Below are positions 1 through 7,211 of a stretch of 12,889 nt of DNA, one piece after another; position 1 is the stretch's first letter, and each line of letters begins with the position of its first letter. The stretch covers positions 1 through 12,889 of the forward strand of contig CAVGTF010000063.1 in NCBI GenBank assembly GCA_963632245.1, written 5' to 3'. Origin of the DNA: UBA1724 sp963632245. GTDB lineage: Bacteria; Verrucomicrobiota; Lentisphaeria; Oligosphaerales; Oligosphaeraceae. The notes under the pieces were generated by a model. The model did no database searches and had not been told where the DNA came from. It saw only the letters and a program-made list of their open reading frames with translations. The position numbers were made by a program, and so were the translations under genes.

Positions 1-1155
1 GTCCCGGGAGGCATCCCGAAGGTGGTTGGGCACCTCGCCCTCCCGCTCTTTCTCCACCAGCTTCAGGGCATCGAAGAATCCCAGAACTGAATTGGATTTC
101 GGGGCGGTGGCGCAGTAGAGTGCCGCGTGTGCCAGTGGGAAGTGTCCCTCGGGGAGTCCCACGCGGTCGAAGGTATCCGCGCATGCCTGGACGAAGGGGA
201 CGGCGTGTGAATCTGCCATCCCGATGTCCTCGGAGGCGAAGATGAGCATTCGCCGGAAGAGGAAGCGCGGGTCTTCGCCGGCATAGACCATCTTCGCCAG
301 CCAGTAGAATGCGGCATCGGGATCGGAGCCCCGCATGGATTTGATGAATGCGGAGATGGTATCGAAGTGGTAGTCGCCCTCGCGGTCGTAGAGGACCGCC
401 CGGCGCTGGATGGACTCCTCGGCGACTGCCAGGGTGATGGGGATCTCGCCATTTTCGTCGGGGGGCGTGGTCTCCACGGCTAGTTCCAGGGCATTGAGGG
501 CCGCGCGGGCATCGCCATTGGCCACATTCGCCAGGTGATCCAGCGCCTGGGGATCCAGGCGGACCTTTCGGCTGCCGTAACCACGCTCGGGATCCCTCAG
601 CGCCTGCTGCAGGACCTGTCGGATTTCTTCATCGGAGAGGGGCTTCAGCTGGAAGATCCTGCTCCGGGAGACCAGTGCGCGGTTGACGGTGAAGTACGGA
701 TTCTCCGTTGTGGCGCCGATGAGGATGATGGTGCCGCTCTCCACCCAGGGGAGCAGCGCGTCCTGCTGCGCCTTGTTCCAACGGTGCACCTCGTCAATGA
801 ATAGAATTGTCCGTCGACCGAACTCCGCCTGTCGACGCTGCGCCTCCGCGGTCACTGCCTTCAAATCCGGCAGGCCCGTCATTACCGCATTCAGGGTGAC
901 GAAGGCGGATTTGGTAGTGTTTGCGATGACGCTGGCAAGCGTGGTCTTTCCTGTCCCCGGCGGTCCATAGAAGAGCAACGACGACAGTCGATCCGCCTGG
1001 ATGGAGCGCCAGAGCAGCCGTCCCGGTGCCAGGATATGCCGCTGTCCGATGTATTCCTCCAGCGTCCGCGGGCGCATGCGCGCCGCCAGCGGCGACTCCT
1101 TGCGGAGGCGCTCCTGCCGCGCATGTTCGAAGAGGCTGGGGGAGGTCATAGACAT
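1..1155 (-). CDS. rarA: Replication-associated recombination protein A (RarA/MgsA), 3' end cut by window edge
   Basis: This is an AAA+ ATPase of the RarA/MgsA/WRNIP1 family, cytoplasmic proteins that act at stalled replication forks and gaps. Seen in the translation: Walker A GPPGTGKTT (residues 64-72), Walker B LFIDEVHR (118-125) followed by the family signature WNKAQQDALLP, sensor 1 GATTENP (147-153) and LVSRSR (161-166), which probably carries the arginine finger. A helical C-terminal part includes FIKSMRGSDPDAAFYWLAKM, typical of RarA. The 385 codons present are open to base 1; the family usually has about 430-450 residues, so roughly 50-60 are missing off the edge. The start is ATG at 1155; a second ATG follows two codons later (1149). 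Upstream in frame is a stop (1219-1221) and no other start. No Shine-Dalgarno is visible: the leader is a CCTCCTT heptamer array. The 359-base gap to thrC suggests separate transcription. Confidence 0.95.
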   Translation of the reverse strand, partial: MSMTSPSLFEHARQERLRKESPLAARMRPRTLEEYIGQRHILAPGRLLWRSIQADRLSSLLFYGPPGTGKTTLASVIANTTKSAFVTLNAVMTGLPDLKAVTAEAQRRQAEFGRRTILFIDEVHRWNKAQQDALLPWVESGTIILIGATTENPYFTVNRALVSRSRIFQLKPLSDEEIRQVLQQALRDPERGYGSRKVRLDPQALDHLANVANGDARAALNALELAVETTPPDENGEIPITLAVAEESIQRRAVLYDREGDYHFDTISAFIKSMRGSDPDAAFYWLAKMVYAGEDPRFLFRRMLIFASEDIGMADSHAVPFVQACADTFDRVGLPEGHFPLAHAALYCATAPKSNSVLGFFDALKLVEKEREGEVPNHLRDASRD

Positions 1156-1162
1156 GGGGGAA

Positions 1163-1190
1163 AAGGAGGAAGGAGGAAGGAGGAAGGAGG
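1163..1190. repeat. Heptamer tandem array (AAGGAGG)4
   Basis: There are four perfect head-to-tail copies of AAGGAGG on the plus strand, then a decayed copy (AAGTGAGG). The array lies 7 bases upstream of the rarA start, so in the rarA transcript it reads CCUCCUU repeated. That is the anti-Shine-Dalgarno sequence rather than a Shine-Dalgarno. Copy-number change here would alter the rarA leader or promoter spacing without touching the reading frame. Confidence 0.9.
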
Positions 1191-1208
1191 AAGTGAGGCC
1201 CGCCTGCG

Positions 1209-1244
1209 GCGCGCTGCATCAAGCGCGCCCGATTTGGCGCGCAG
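1209..1244. repeat. Two overlapping, mutually exclusive GC hairpins (copy 1)
   Basis: Hairpin A is GCGCGCT-GCATCA-AGCGCGC (1209-1228; stem 7, loop 6). Hairpin B is GCGCGCC-CGATTT-GGCGCGC (1223-1242; stem 7, loop 6), then AG. The 3' arm of A is also the 5' arm of B, so only one can form at a time. The same arrangement, with an identical B stem and one loop base changed, occurs at 12529-12565. Confidence 0.75.
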
Positions 1245-1260
1245 TTGTGGGTTAGGAGTT

Positions 1261-1278
1261 TTGCGCTTAATCGCGCAA
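1261..1278. repeat. Hairpin TTGCGC-TTAATC-GCGCAA
   Basis: This is a perfect 6-base stem with a 6-base loop; its 3' arm runs into the first unit of the GCAATGT array. It is not followed by a T tract, so it does not look like an intrinsic terminator on either strand. Confidence 0.6.
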
Positions 1279-1323
1279 TGTGCAATGTGCAATGTGCAAT
1301 GTGCAATGTGCAATGTGCAATGC
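1275..1323. repeat. Heptamer tandem array (GCAATGT)6 plus GCAATGC
   Basis: There are six perfect copies of GCAATGT and a seventh ending in C, 49 bases in all, head to tail. Established knowledge: heptamer microsatellites (STRR families) are known between genes of filamentous cyanobacteria, but this unit is not one I can name. The perfect copies suggest recent expansion or active slippage. Confidence 0.95.
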
Positions 1324-1342
1324 GGCCAAGAGCGCCGGTCCC

Positions 1343-1362
1343 GTACCGCCGGTAGGCGGAAG
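1343..1362. repeat. TACCGCC/GGCGGAA hairpin family, member 1
   Basis: GTACCGCC is followed by loop GGTA and then GGCGGAAG; the stem CCGCC/GGCGG lies at 1346-1359. The flanks GTA and AAG match three other hairpins at 12497-12521 (inverted), 12587-12609 and 12801-12828, whereas loop and stem length differ. This is the shortest stem of the four. Confidence 0.65.
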
Positions 1363-1385
1363 GGCGCCTGCGGCACCTTATAGGC

Positions 1386-1420
1386 TAGCCACTAGCCACT
1401 GGCGCCTAACCACTAATTGC
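1386..1420. repeat. Degenerate heptad track TAGCCAC/TAACCAC/TAATTGC (copy 1)
   Basis: The stretch reads in 7-base steps as TAGCCAC, TAGCCAC, TGGCGCC, TAACCAC, TAATTGC. A reverse-complement copy of the core (TAGCCAC-TAACCAC-TAATTGC) sits just after rny at 12453-12473. It runs directly into the G-rich block that follows. Confidence 0.75.
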
Positions 1421-1466
1421 GGGGGTGCGGGGGCGGCAGCCTCCCGTCCTTTGGATTTTCCTGCCG
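1419..1466. repeat. G-rich intergenic block (copy 1)
   Basis: The block begins GCGGGGGTGCGGGGGCGGC and continues through a CCTTTGGA core to TTCCTGCC. It matches the block at the right edge of the window (12838-12884) with three differences over the first 37 positions and then a two-base gap. It is non-coding in both places. The two copies are in the same orientation, about 11.4 kb apart. Confidence 0.8.
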
Positions 1467-1514
1467 TCGGTGAGTCTCGCGTCGGTGTTAGGCCTCCAAA
1501 GAGCGCTCCGCGGG

Positions 1515-2927
1515 CTATTTCCCCGCGATTGTCTTCGCCATAATTTCTTCCACTGCCTCTCGGGTTGGCGTGATGAGGGTTTTGCGGAGGGGGAGGGTCT
1601 TGAGCTTTTCGAGAGAGGGGTGAGTGGCGAGGGATCCGTCGCCCAGTGCCTGCGCGATGGCGTCGGGGAATTTTCCGGGGTGAGCGGTCTCCAGGCAGAG
1701 CGTGTATGTGCCCTCCAGGGGATTGCGGAGTGCGACCGCCACTCCGACTGCGCCGTGGGGATCCAGGAGCACGTGGTGTTTTTCCCAGAAGGTGCGGATG
1801 GTCTCTAGGGTCATGGCGGTATCTCCGCGGCCGGCGGCGAAAGTCGTGTCGTGGTCGGCCATCTGGATGGGCGTGCCCTTCGCGAATGCCTCCATGAGCG
1901 CCTTGGTCTTCGCGGTGTCCTCGCCGACGCGGTAGTAGAGATAGCGTTCGAAGTTGCTGGCCACCTGGATATCCATGGAGGGCGAGAGAGTCGGGTGGAC
2001 ATCGCCGCGGGTGTAGACGCCGTCGTTGAAGAAGCGGGAGAGGATATCGTTTTCGTTGGTGGCCAGGAGCAGCCGCTGGATGGGCGCGCCCATGCGCTTT
2101 GCCACATAACCGGCGAAGATATCGCCGAAGTTTCCGGTGGGCACGCAGACCTGCAGCTGTGCGGAGGGATCCTTCGCCTGCTCCCGGACGCGGAAAGCGC
2201 CCCAGAAGTAGTAGACCACCTGCGCCAGGATGCGCGCCCAGTTCACCGAGTTCACGGCGCCCAGGTGCATGGACTGTTTGAAGGGCAGGTCGTTGAAGAC
2301 CTCCTTGAGCACGCGCTGCCCGTCATCGAAGGTGCCGCGGATGGCGAGGCAGTGGACATTCGGGTCTTCCACGGTGGCCATCTGCCGTTCCTGGAGGGGG
2401 CTGACGCGTCCCTCGGGATACATGATGAAGATCTGAATGCCGTCCTTTCCGCGGACGCCGTGGATGGCTGCGGAGCCGGTATCGCCGCTGGTGGCGCCCA
2501 GGATATTCAGCTTTCCGCCGCGCTTGCGGAGGATTGCCTGGAAGAGATTTCCCAGAAATTGGAGTGCCACATCCTTGAATGCCAGGGTGGGGCCGTGGTA
2601 GAGCTCGGCCACATAGAGTCCGCTGGTGCCCATGGGCTTCACGGGGACCACCTCGGTGGTATCGAAGGTAGCGTAGCTGCGCTCCACGAGGTCGCGGAGC
2701 TCCTCCTCGGAGAAGTCGTCACCCACGAAGGGCCGCATGACCTCCAGTGCCAGTGCGGGGTAGGGCAGGTGGCTCCACTTCTCTAGGGTCTCGGCGGAGA
2801 CTGCGGGGATTGTGCCGGGCAGGAGGAGTCCGCCGTCGGTGGCGAGTCCCATCATGACGGCGTCGGCGAATCCCACGGGGGTGATGCCGCCGCGGGTGCT
2901 GAAGTATTGGGAAGCGGAAGGAGCCAT
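1515..2927 (-). CDS. thrC: Threonine synthase
   Basis: This PLP enzyme converts O-phospho-L-homoserine to L-threonine and phosphate, the last step of threonine synthesis, in the cytoplasm. The 470-residue length fits the longer (E. coli/yeast-like) class. Seen: N-terminal YFSTRGG; PLP lysine K118 within HGPTLAFKDVALQFLG; GATSGDTG (144-151); NSVNWARI (226-233); the PLP-phosphate loop PTGNFGDI (263-270); and late SPSMDIQVASNFERYLY, all family hallmarks. The ATG at 2927 is preceded by CAGGAGAG, one of the few real Shine-Dalgarno sites in the window. No other threonine-pathway gene is adjacent. It is divergent from the DJ-1-like gene, with 267 bases between the two starts. Confidence 0.97.
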   Translation of the reverse strand: MAPSASQYFSTRGGITPVGFADAVMMGLATDGGLLLPGTIPAVSAETLEKWSHLPYPALALEVMRPFVGDDFSEEELRDLVERSYATFDTTEVVPVKPMGTSGLYVAELYHGPTLAFKDVALQFLGNLFQAILRKRGGKLNILGATSGDTGSAAIHGVRGKDGIQIFIMYPEGRVSPLQERQMATVEDPNVHCLAIRGTFDDGQRVLKEVFNDLPFKQSMHLGAVNSVNWARILAQVVYYFWGAFRVREQAKDPSAQLQVCVPTGNFGDIFAGYVAKRMGAPIQRLLLATNENDILSRFFNDGVYTRGDVHPTLSPSMDIQVASNFERYLYYRVGEDTAKTKALMEAFAKGTPIQMADHDTTFAAGRGDTAMTLETIRTFWEKHHVLLDPHGAVGVAVALRNPLEGTYTLCLETAHPGKFPDAIAQALGDGSLATHPSLEKLKTLPLRKTLITPTREAVEEIMAKTIAGK

Positions 2928-2938
2928 GGCTGTCGCTA

Positions 2939-2946
2939 CTCTCCTG
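2939..2946 (-). promoter_or_regulatory. Ribosome binding site of thrC
   Basis: On the minus strand this reads CAGGAGAG, ending 11 bases before the ATG at 2927. It supports that start and is notable because most genes in the window lack such a site. Confidence 0.7.
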
Positions 2947-2955
2947 AAAATGGGT

Positions 2956-2961
2956 GTTATA
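2956..2961 (-). promoter_or_regulatory. Possible -10 element for thrC
   Basis: TATAAC on the minus strand, in an AT-rich pocket within GC-rich DNA, 28 bases upstream of the thrC start. No recognisable -35 lies 16-18 bases further up, so this rests on one hexamer and its position. Confidence 0.3.
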
Positions 2962-3072
2962 TTGTTGCGTTTCTCTCACGCCGGAGGCGATCGAAGGCCG
3001 CTGGCGTTTTTGTGGGTCGGGGTGGTGGTCTTTCCTACGGGGAAGGCGCCCCTTTTTGGTGAATGGGGCTAA

Positions 3073-3078
3073 TATAAT
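3073..3078 (+). promoter_or_regulatory. Possible -10 element for the DJ-1-like gene
   Basis: A perfect TATAAT in an AT-rich pocket, 116 bases upstream of the start at 3195, on the correct strand of the divergent spacer. No good -35 is found at the expected distance (the bases there are CCTTTTT-like). It is a candidate only. Confidence 0.3.
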
Positions 3079-3194
3079 TCCGGGGCGGTTGGCTACAGTT
3101 CCGGGAGATGCTGCCCCCGGTTCCCCTTCGCCAGGAGATGGCCCGCTACGAGAAGCCACACTCCCCTTTTCCTCTTCCACATAGGCGGTCCACC

Positions 3195-3761
3195 ATGTTC
3201 CAGAATGCCCTGATTCTTCTTGCAAACGGCTTTGAGGAGCTGGAGGCATTGGCACCGGTGGATGTCTTTCGGCGCGCGGGCGTGGCGGTGACCCTGGCGG
3301 GTGTCGGCGCGGATTCCGCGGGCTTCGTGACCTCCGCCCATGGCGTGGCGGTGCGTTGCGATGTTTCTGTGGATGCCTTGGATCCCGCGGTCCAGTGGGA
3401 TCTGGTCTACTTTCCGGGCGGCATGCCCGGTTCCCGGAATCTGGCCAATAGCACCGTTTGCCGGGAGCTGGCGCGCAGTGCGCGCGACCGTGGCGCCTGG
3501 CTCTGCGCGATCTGTGCGGCGCCCATGGCGCTGGATGCCGCCGGCGTGCTGGACGGCGTGGAATACACTTGCTACCCCGGCACCGAAAAGCAGCTGCACT
3601 CCGGCATCTACACCGGACGATACATTCAGCGGAGCGGAAAGATCCTCACTGCTTGCGGACCCGCTGCCGCCCTGGATTTTGCCCTGGAGATCCTTCGCGC
3701 CGGTGGCGCCGCGCCCCTGGCCGCACAGCTCTCCGCTGGCATGATGATGCGGAAGCCCTAG
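3195..3761 (+). CDS. DJ-1/PfpI family protein (YajL/ThiJ-like)
   Basis: A 188-residue cytoplasmic protein of the DJ-1/PfpI superfamily. Seen: N-terminal LLANGFEELEALAPVDVFRRAG, matching the DJ-1 start with the conserved acidic residue at E17; FPGGMPGSRNL (73-83); and the nucleophile elbow CAICAAPMAL with C107 in the place of human Cys106. The usual histidine of human DJ-1 (His126) is absent: the matching stretch reads TCYPGTEK, as I recall from bacterial YajL-like members. The family includes proposed deglycases, chaperones and oxidative-stress sensors; which activity applies cannot be told here. I chose ATG 3195 because the family N-terminus (hydrophobic strand, then GFEE) begins there; an in-frame upstream ATG would add about 29 unrelated residues. 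No Shine-Dalgarno is clear; the leader is C/T-rich. Confidence 0.93.
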   Translation: MFQNALILLANGFEELEALAPVDVFRRAGVAVTLAGVGADSAGFVTSAHGVAVRCDVSVDALDPAVQWDLVYFPGGMPGSRNLANSTVCRELARSARDRGAWLCAICAAPMALDAAGVLDGVEYTCYPGTEKQLHSGIYTGRYIQRSGKILTACGPAAALDFALEILRAGGAAPLAAQLSAGMMMRKP

Positions 3762-3805
3762 CTGTCCGCAAGGACCGCCGCGCGCGTACGCGCCACGCGA
3801 CGACT

Positions 3806-3826
3806 CCGAAACTCCCCCCTCTTCCC
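3806..3826 (+). promoter_or_regulatory. CGAAA + C/T-rich leader element (copy 1)
   Basis: CCGAAACTCCCCCCTCTTCC lies 53 bases upstream of the permease GTG start. It resembles the elements at 5482, 9181 and 10744 in having purine-AAA, an A-C transition, a C run and then CT-rich sequence. Function is unknown; it could be a promoter part or a translation signal replacing a Shine-Dalgarno. Confidence 0.35.
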
Positions 3827-3878
3827 TGATTCGACAATCCCCCAACGACATACCGCCCATTTTCGGGCACTCAGAACC

Positions 3879-5459
3879 GTGAAAGCATTCCTCGCAATCC
3901 TGAAACAGACCATCCGCTCTTCCGTGCGGTCCAAGGTATTCCTCGTGCTCTTCGCGCTGATCCTGCTGTGCGTGGTGGGACTGCCCCTGACCATTCGTGG
4001 CGACAACACCGCCGCCGGACTCATCCAGGTCTCCCTCACCTACTCCCTGAATCTGGTGGTGGCGCTGATCTCCGCCTCCTGCCTCTGGTTGGGATGCTCC
4101 CTGCTAGCCAGTGAAATCGAGGGCTACCAGGTTCACCTGACGGTCACCAAGCCCTGTCCCCGCTGGGTGCTTTGGACCGGCAAGTTCGTGGGCGTCTTCC
4201 TGATGCACGCCATCATCCTGGTGATCTCCATGCTTTTGGTCTACGGACTCACCTTCTTCCGGCTGGACCGCGCACACAAGGCGGGCCTCTTCAATGAGGA
4301 CGACATGGCGCGATTGAAGCGGGAGTTCCTGGTGGCGCGCCGCGAATTCCGCCCCCGTCTGCCCGATCTCTCCCAGCGTGTCCAGGTCGAATACGAGAAG
4401 CGTGTGCGACAGGGCCTGGTGGATCCCAAGAGCACCGACGAGCTGGCGGTGAAGAAGGCCATCATGGAAGAGCTCATTGACGGCGTCCTGCGGAACACCA
4501 CCCTCAAGCCCGGCGAGACCGCTACGTGGGAATACAAGGATGTGAAGCTCCCCTCCGATGACGCCACTCTCTCCGTCCGTCTTCGCGCATACTCCAACGA
4601 CGCCATCAACACCAACCAGAATGACCTGACGCTGGATGTGGGATTCCTCTATTTCGGCGAGGCAGGCGAGACCGCCGGCATCCCCACTGTCTGGTATACC
4701 GAGGGCATCGGCGCGCCCTTCGTGGCGCCCGGCGGCGTCTGGCGCGAGCTCTCCACCATCGCCTCCAATACTCCCAAGAATGCGGAAGGACAATATGTGG
4801 TGGGCGACGATACCTATCCCACTTTCGCCAAGGACCTGGTCAATAAGGATCACGAGAATTCCGTCTCTCTTACGATCCGGAATCTGGGCGACATCGGTCT
4901 GCCCGCCCGGGAGTCCATCCCCCAGGACGAGGAGTCCCTGAAGGCCTATGACCGTGCTGTCCGTAGCCGCACCGCGGTCTTTCAGGCGGCGGATGGCCCC
5001 ACCCTGCTGTGCCCCGTGGGTACCTTCGGTCAGAACTACGCGCGCACCATGGTCATGGCGCTCTATCAGCTGGCCTTCCTGGCGGCGCTGGGCTGCACGG
5101 TGGGCGCACTCTTCTCTACCCCCGTGGCGGTCTTCGCCGCAATCGCGTATCTCATCATCGGACTGGTGGTGCCCTTCGCCATGGACGCGCCCGTCCAGGG
5201 TCCCGATGGCTCCTACATGTATGCGAACATGTGGGAGCGCGCGGCGCACTACATGGCCACCACCGTCCAGACCATGGTGGTCACCGTGGACGACCTGAAT
5301 ACCACTGGCGATTTGGCGGCGGGCCGTCTGGTGGAGGCGAAGGACCTCGGCTGGGCCTTCCTGCGCGTGATTGTCATCCGTAGCGGCCTGCTGGCCGGTC
5401 TGGGCATCTACTTCCTCACCCGCAGAGAGCTGGGACTGGTGGTCCGGAGAATCTCCTGA
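3879..5459 (+). CDS. ABC-2-type transporter permease with large extracytoplasmic domain
   Basis: A 526-residue inner-membrane protein. Seen: short N-terminal FLAILKQTIRSSVRSKVF, then helices near 20-38, 47-76 and 104-124; between the second and third, EIEGYQVHLTVTKPCPRWVLWTGKFVG matches the ABC-2 permease pattern (acidic loop, proline/arginine, gK.vG). A polar segment (about 125-388) separates these from helices near 391-412, 413-433 and 493-515. The polar segment looks like a folded domain (VEYEKRV..., WEYKDVKLPSDDATLSVRLRAYSND), probably outside the cytoplasmic membrane. The start is GTG at 3879, where the family N-terminus begins; no Shine-Dalgarno is visible. No ATPase gene is in the window, so its ATP-binding partner must be elsewhere. 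The helical-repeat protein follows 66 bases on, suggesting joint action. The substrate is unknown. Confidence 0.85.
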   Translation: MKAFLAILKQTIRSSVRSKVFLVLFALILLCVVGLPLTIRGDNTAAGLIQVSLTYSLNLVVALISASCLWLGCSLLASEIEGYQVHLTVTKPCPRWVLWTGKFVGVFLMHAIILVISMLLVYGLTFFRLDRAHKAGLFNEDDMARLKREFLVARREFRPRLPDLSQRVQVEYEKRVRQGLVDPKSTDELAVKKAIMEELIDGVLRNTTLKPGETATWEYKDVKLPSDDATLSVRLRAYSNDAINTNQNDLTLDVGFLYFGEAGETAGIPTVWYTEGIGAPFVAPGGVWRELSTIASNTPKNAEGQYVVGDDTYPTFAKDLVNKDHENSVSLTIRNLGDIGLPARESIPQDEESLKAYDRAVRSRTAVFQAADGPTLLCPVGTFGQNYARTMVMALYQLAFLAALGCTVGALFSTPVAVFAAIAYLIIGLVVPFAMDAPVQGPDGSYMYANMWERAAHYMATTVQTMVVTVDDLNTTGDLAAGRLVEAKDLGWAFLRVIVIRSGLLAGLGIYFLTRRELGLVVRRIS

Positions 5460-5481
5460 ACCTAGACACCACCACAACGCG

Positions 5482-5499
5482 GCGAAATACCCCTTTCAC
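5482..5499 (+). promoter_or_regulatory. CGAAATACCCC leader element (copy 2)
   Basis: GCGAAATACCCCTTTCAC lies 26 bases before the start of the helical-repeat gene, and a second ATACCCCT at 5516-5523 ends just before the ATG. It closely matches copies at 9181 and 10744. There is no Shine-Dalgarno in this gap. Confidence 0.4.
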
Positions 5500-5525
5500 T
5501 TCCCTCTCACGACCCATACCCCTCT

Positions 5526-7169
5526 ATGAAAAGCAGCTTCACTCGCCTGGTCGCCATCCTGGTGGCCATGGTCCTGCTCTTGGGAGCCCTCTCCTTCCTC
5601 CAGAACCGGATGAACGGATTGCGCTCCACATACCACCTCACCGACAACACGCCGCTGGAAAATGCGCCCCCCGTGGTCGCGTTCACCAGCGTGGCGTTGG
5701 GCGGCTTCCGCGGCATCCTGGCCGACTACCTGTGGCTGCGCTCCAACCGCATGCAGCAGGAGGGCAAGTACTACGAGATGGTGCAGCTGGCTGACTGGAT
5801 CGTGAAACTCCAGCCCCGTTTCACCGGTGCGCACGCCTTCCTGGGCTGGAACATGGCCTACAATGTCTCCGTGACCTTCACCGGTTTCGAGGATCGCTGG
5901 CGCTGGGTCAAGCGCGGCCTGGAGCTCATCCGCGACGAGGCCCTGGAATACAATCCCGGCGACCCCGATCTTTTCCGCCAGCTGGGATGGATCTTCCAGC
6001 ACAAGATGGGACAGGACACCGATGACGCCAACCGCTACTACAAGGTGGAGTGGGCCAAGGAGATGATTCGTCTCTTCGGTGACTACTACCTGCAGTGGGA
6101 GACCCTGGACAAGGCGCCCCTCAACGAAGGAAAACTGATTGCCAATCTAGGCGATCGCGCCGCTGACTATCGTCGCATTTTGTCGGAGAAGCAGGCGGAT
6201 TTTGCGCGTCTGGAGATGGAATTCCGGGAAGCGGCGGTCATTCCCGAGCGCTTCAAGGCCGATTTTGACGAAGCGGGCATCACGGAGGACGTGGAGTTGT
6301 GCTTGCGCCATCGCTGGATGGTCTACAAGTATCGCCTGGATCCCAAATACATGATGCACCTCAATGAGGAATACGGCGAATTCGACTGGCGTCTTCCTGA
6401 GGCACACGCGGTCTACTGGGCGCAGAAGGGCCTGGATGTGTGGAAGGATCCCGCCGCCGCCTTCAAGCGCCTCTCCTGCGAGCGCATGATTTTCCAGGCG
6501 CTGGGCACTGCCTTCCTGGGCGGAAAGCTCCTCTATTTGAAGGGCGATCTGCGGACCCTCCAAATGCAGCCGAATTTCAATGTGGCCGAGGCCACCCGAC
6601 GTGTCTATCTGCGCGCGATCGAGCAGTATCCCCGCAACAACATCCAGGGCGCATACAGCAACTTCCTGGTGGACTCCGTGGTGCGTCTGTATACCTACGG
6701 ATACAAGAAGGACGCCGCGCGCTGGTTTGCGGAGGCCAAGGACTTCAATTCCGAACGCTTCACCGGCGATCTGGAGACCTTCGTGAAAAAGGAGCTGGCC
6801 GAGGACATTATGGCGGGCAGCCAGCGGAATGTGGAGCAGGTTATCAACAGCTACCTCTATCAGGCATACACCATCTTGGCCTATGCCGAGAGCCAGGAGG
6901 CCGATGAGTTCTACACCTTCGAGAGCCTGACGCAGACCGCCAAGGACATCTACGACATGTACGCCAAGAACAACGAGGGCGTGGAGAAGCGCCGCGGCCT
7001 GGCGCCCTTCGACCAGATGCGCCGCACCATGCTGGGCAATGTGGTCCGACTCTTCCAGTCGACTCCCGATACCCAGAAGCTGGCCGCCAATCTGGCGAAT
7101 TTCCAGCACATCCCCGTGGAGCGGTTCATCCCCCGCGCCGGAGAGATCGCGGTGCCCCGCGTGAAGTAG
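5526..7169 (+). CDS. Membrane-anchored helical-repeat (TPR-like) protein of unknown function
   Basis: A 547-residue protein. Seen: one N-terminal hydrophobic helix (about 8-26) after MKSSFTR, so an uncleaved anchor or signal peptide, with the rest outside the cytoplasm. Then a well-ordered, aromatic-rich stretch: GGFRGILADYLWLRSN (59-74), QLADWIVKLQPRFTGAHAFLG and YNPGDPDLFRQLGWIFQHKM. Helix pairs of this kind (W..L..QP....A....GW.....) look like divergent TPR units. The C-terminal half continues as amphipathic helices (EATRRVYLRAIEQYPRN...). I recognise no named family with a proven role, although the ADYLWLRS stretch seems familiar from PVC-group hypothetical proteins. It sits between the permease and the ExbB-like gene (42-base gap) and probably works as a periplasmic scaffold for one of them. 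That is inference from context. Confidence 0.75.
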   Translation: MKSSFTRLVAILVAMVLLLGALSFLQNRMNGLRSTYHLTDNTPLENAPPVVAFTSVALGGFRGILADYLWLRSNRMQQEGKYYEMVQLADWIVKLQPRFTGAHAFLGWNMAYNVSVTFTGFEDRWRWVKRGLELIRDEALEYNPGDPDLFRQLGWIFQHKMGQDTDDANRYYKVEWAKEMIRLFGDYYLQWETLDKAPLNEGKLIANLGDRAADYRRILSEKQADFARLEMEFREAAVIPERFKADFDEAGITEDVELCLRHRWMVYKYRLDPKYMMHLNEEYGEFDWRLPEAHAVYWAQKGLDVWKDPAAAFKRLSCERMIFQALGTAFLGGKLLYLKGDLRTLQMQPNFNVAEATRRVYLRAIEQYPRNNIQGAYSNFLVDSVVRLYTYGYKKDAARWFAEAKDFNSERFTGDLETFVKKELAEDIMAGSQRNVEQVINSYLYQAYTILAYAESQEADEFYTFESLTQTAKDIYDMYAKNNEGVEKRRGLAPFDQMRRTMLGNVVRLFQSTPDTQKLAANLANFQHIPVERFIPRAGEIAVPRVK

Positions 7170-7211
7170 CACGACACCAGCTCACGCATTCACTCCCGAA
7201 TCCCCAATACC

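Larger units (their letters stand above)
1156..1514. other. Gene-free spacer packed with heptamer arrays and hairpins
   Basis: I see no credible gene in these 359 bases between rarA and thrC (both minus strand). Short open frames cross it but encode only repeat translations. In order it holds: (AAGGAGG)4, two overlapping GC hairpins, a TTGCGC/GCGCAA hairpin, six to seven copies of GCAATGT, a CCGCC-GGTA-GGCGG hairpin, a degenerate TAGCCAC heptad track, and a G-rich block. Several parts recur in the gene-free region at 12434-12889. I found no classical intrinsic terminator for thrC and no convincing sigma-70 promoter for rarA here, though at least a rarA promoter is expected. Confidence 0.8.

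Noticed and set aside
1163..1323. Possible CRISPR array
   Set aside because: The repeats are 7 bases, directly adjacent, and have no unique spacers; no cas gene is present.
1421..1435. G-quadruplex in the G-rich block
   Set aside because: Only two runs of five G are followed by runs of two, so a standard four-run, three-tetrad quadruplex is not supported.
1851..2786. Plus-strand open frame (311 codons) inside threonine synthase
   Set aside because: It lies wholly antisense to thrC, which has all family motifs; the predicted protein is His/Gly/Val-rich and matches nothing I know.
3039..3057. GGGG-AAGGCG-CCCC followed by TTTTT on the plus strand
   Set aside because: It looks like a small terminator, but the stem is only four pairs and no plus-strand gene ends upstream; it sits between divergent genes.
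4104..5477. Long open frame on the minus strand (457 codons) opposite the permease gene
   Set aside because: Translation is rich in His, Gly, Asp and Gln with no domain, and it is the antisense of a clear membrane protein. GC-rich third positions keep the opposite strand free of stops.
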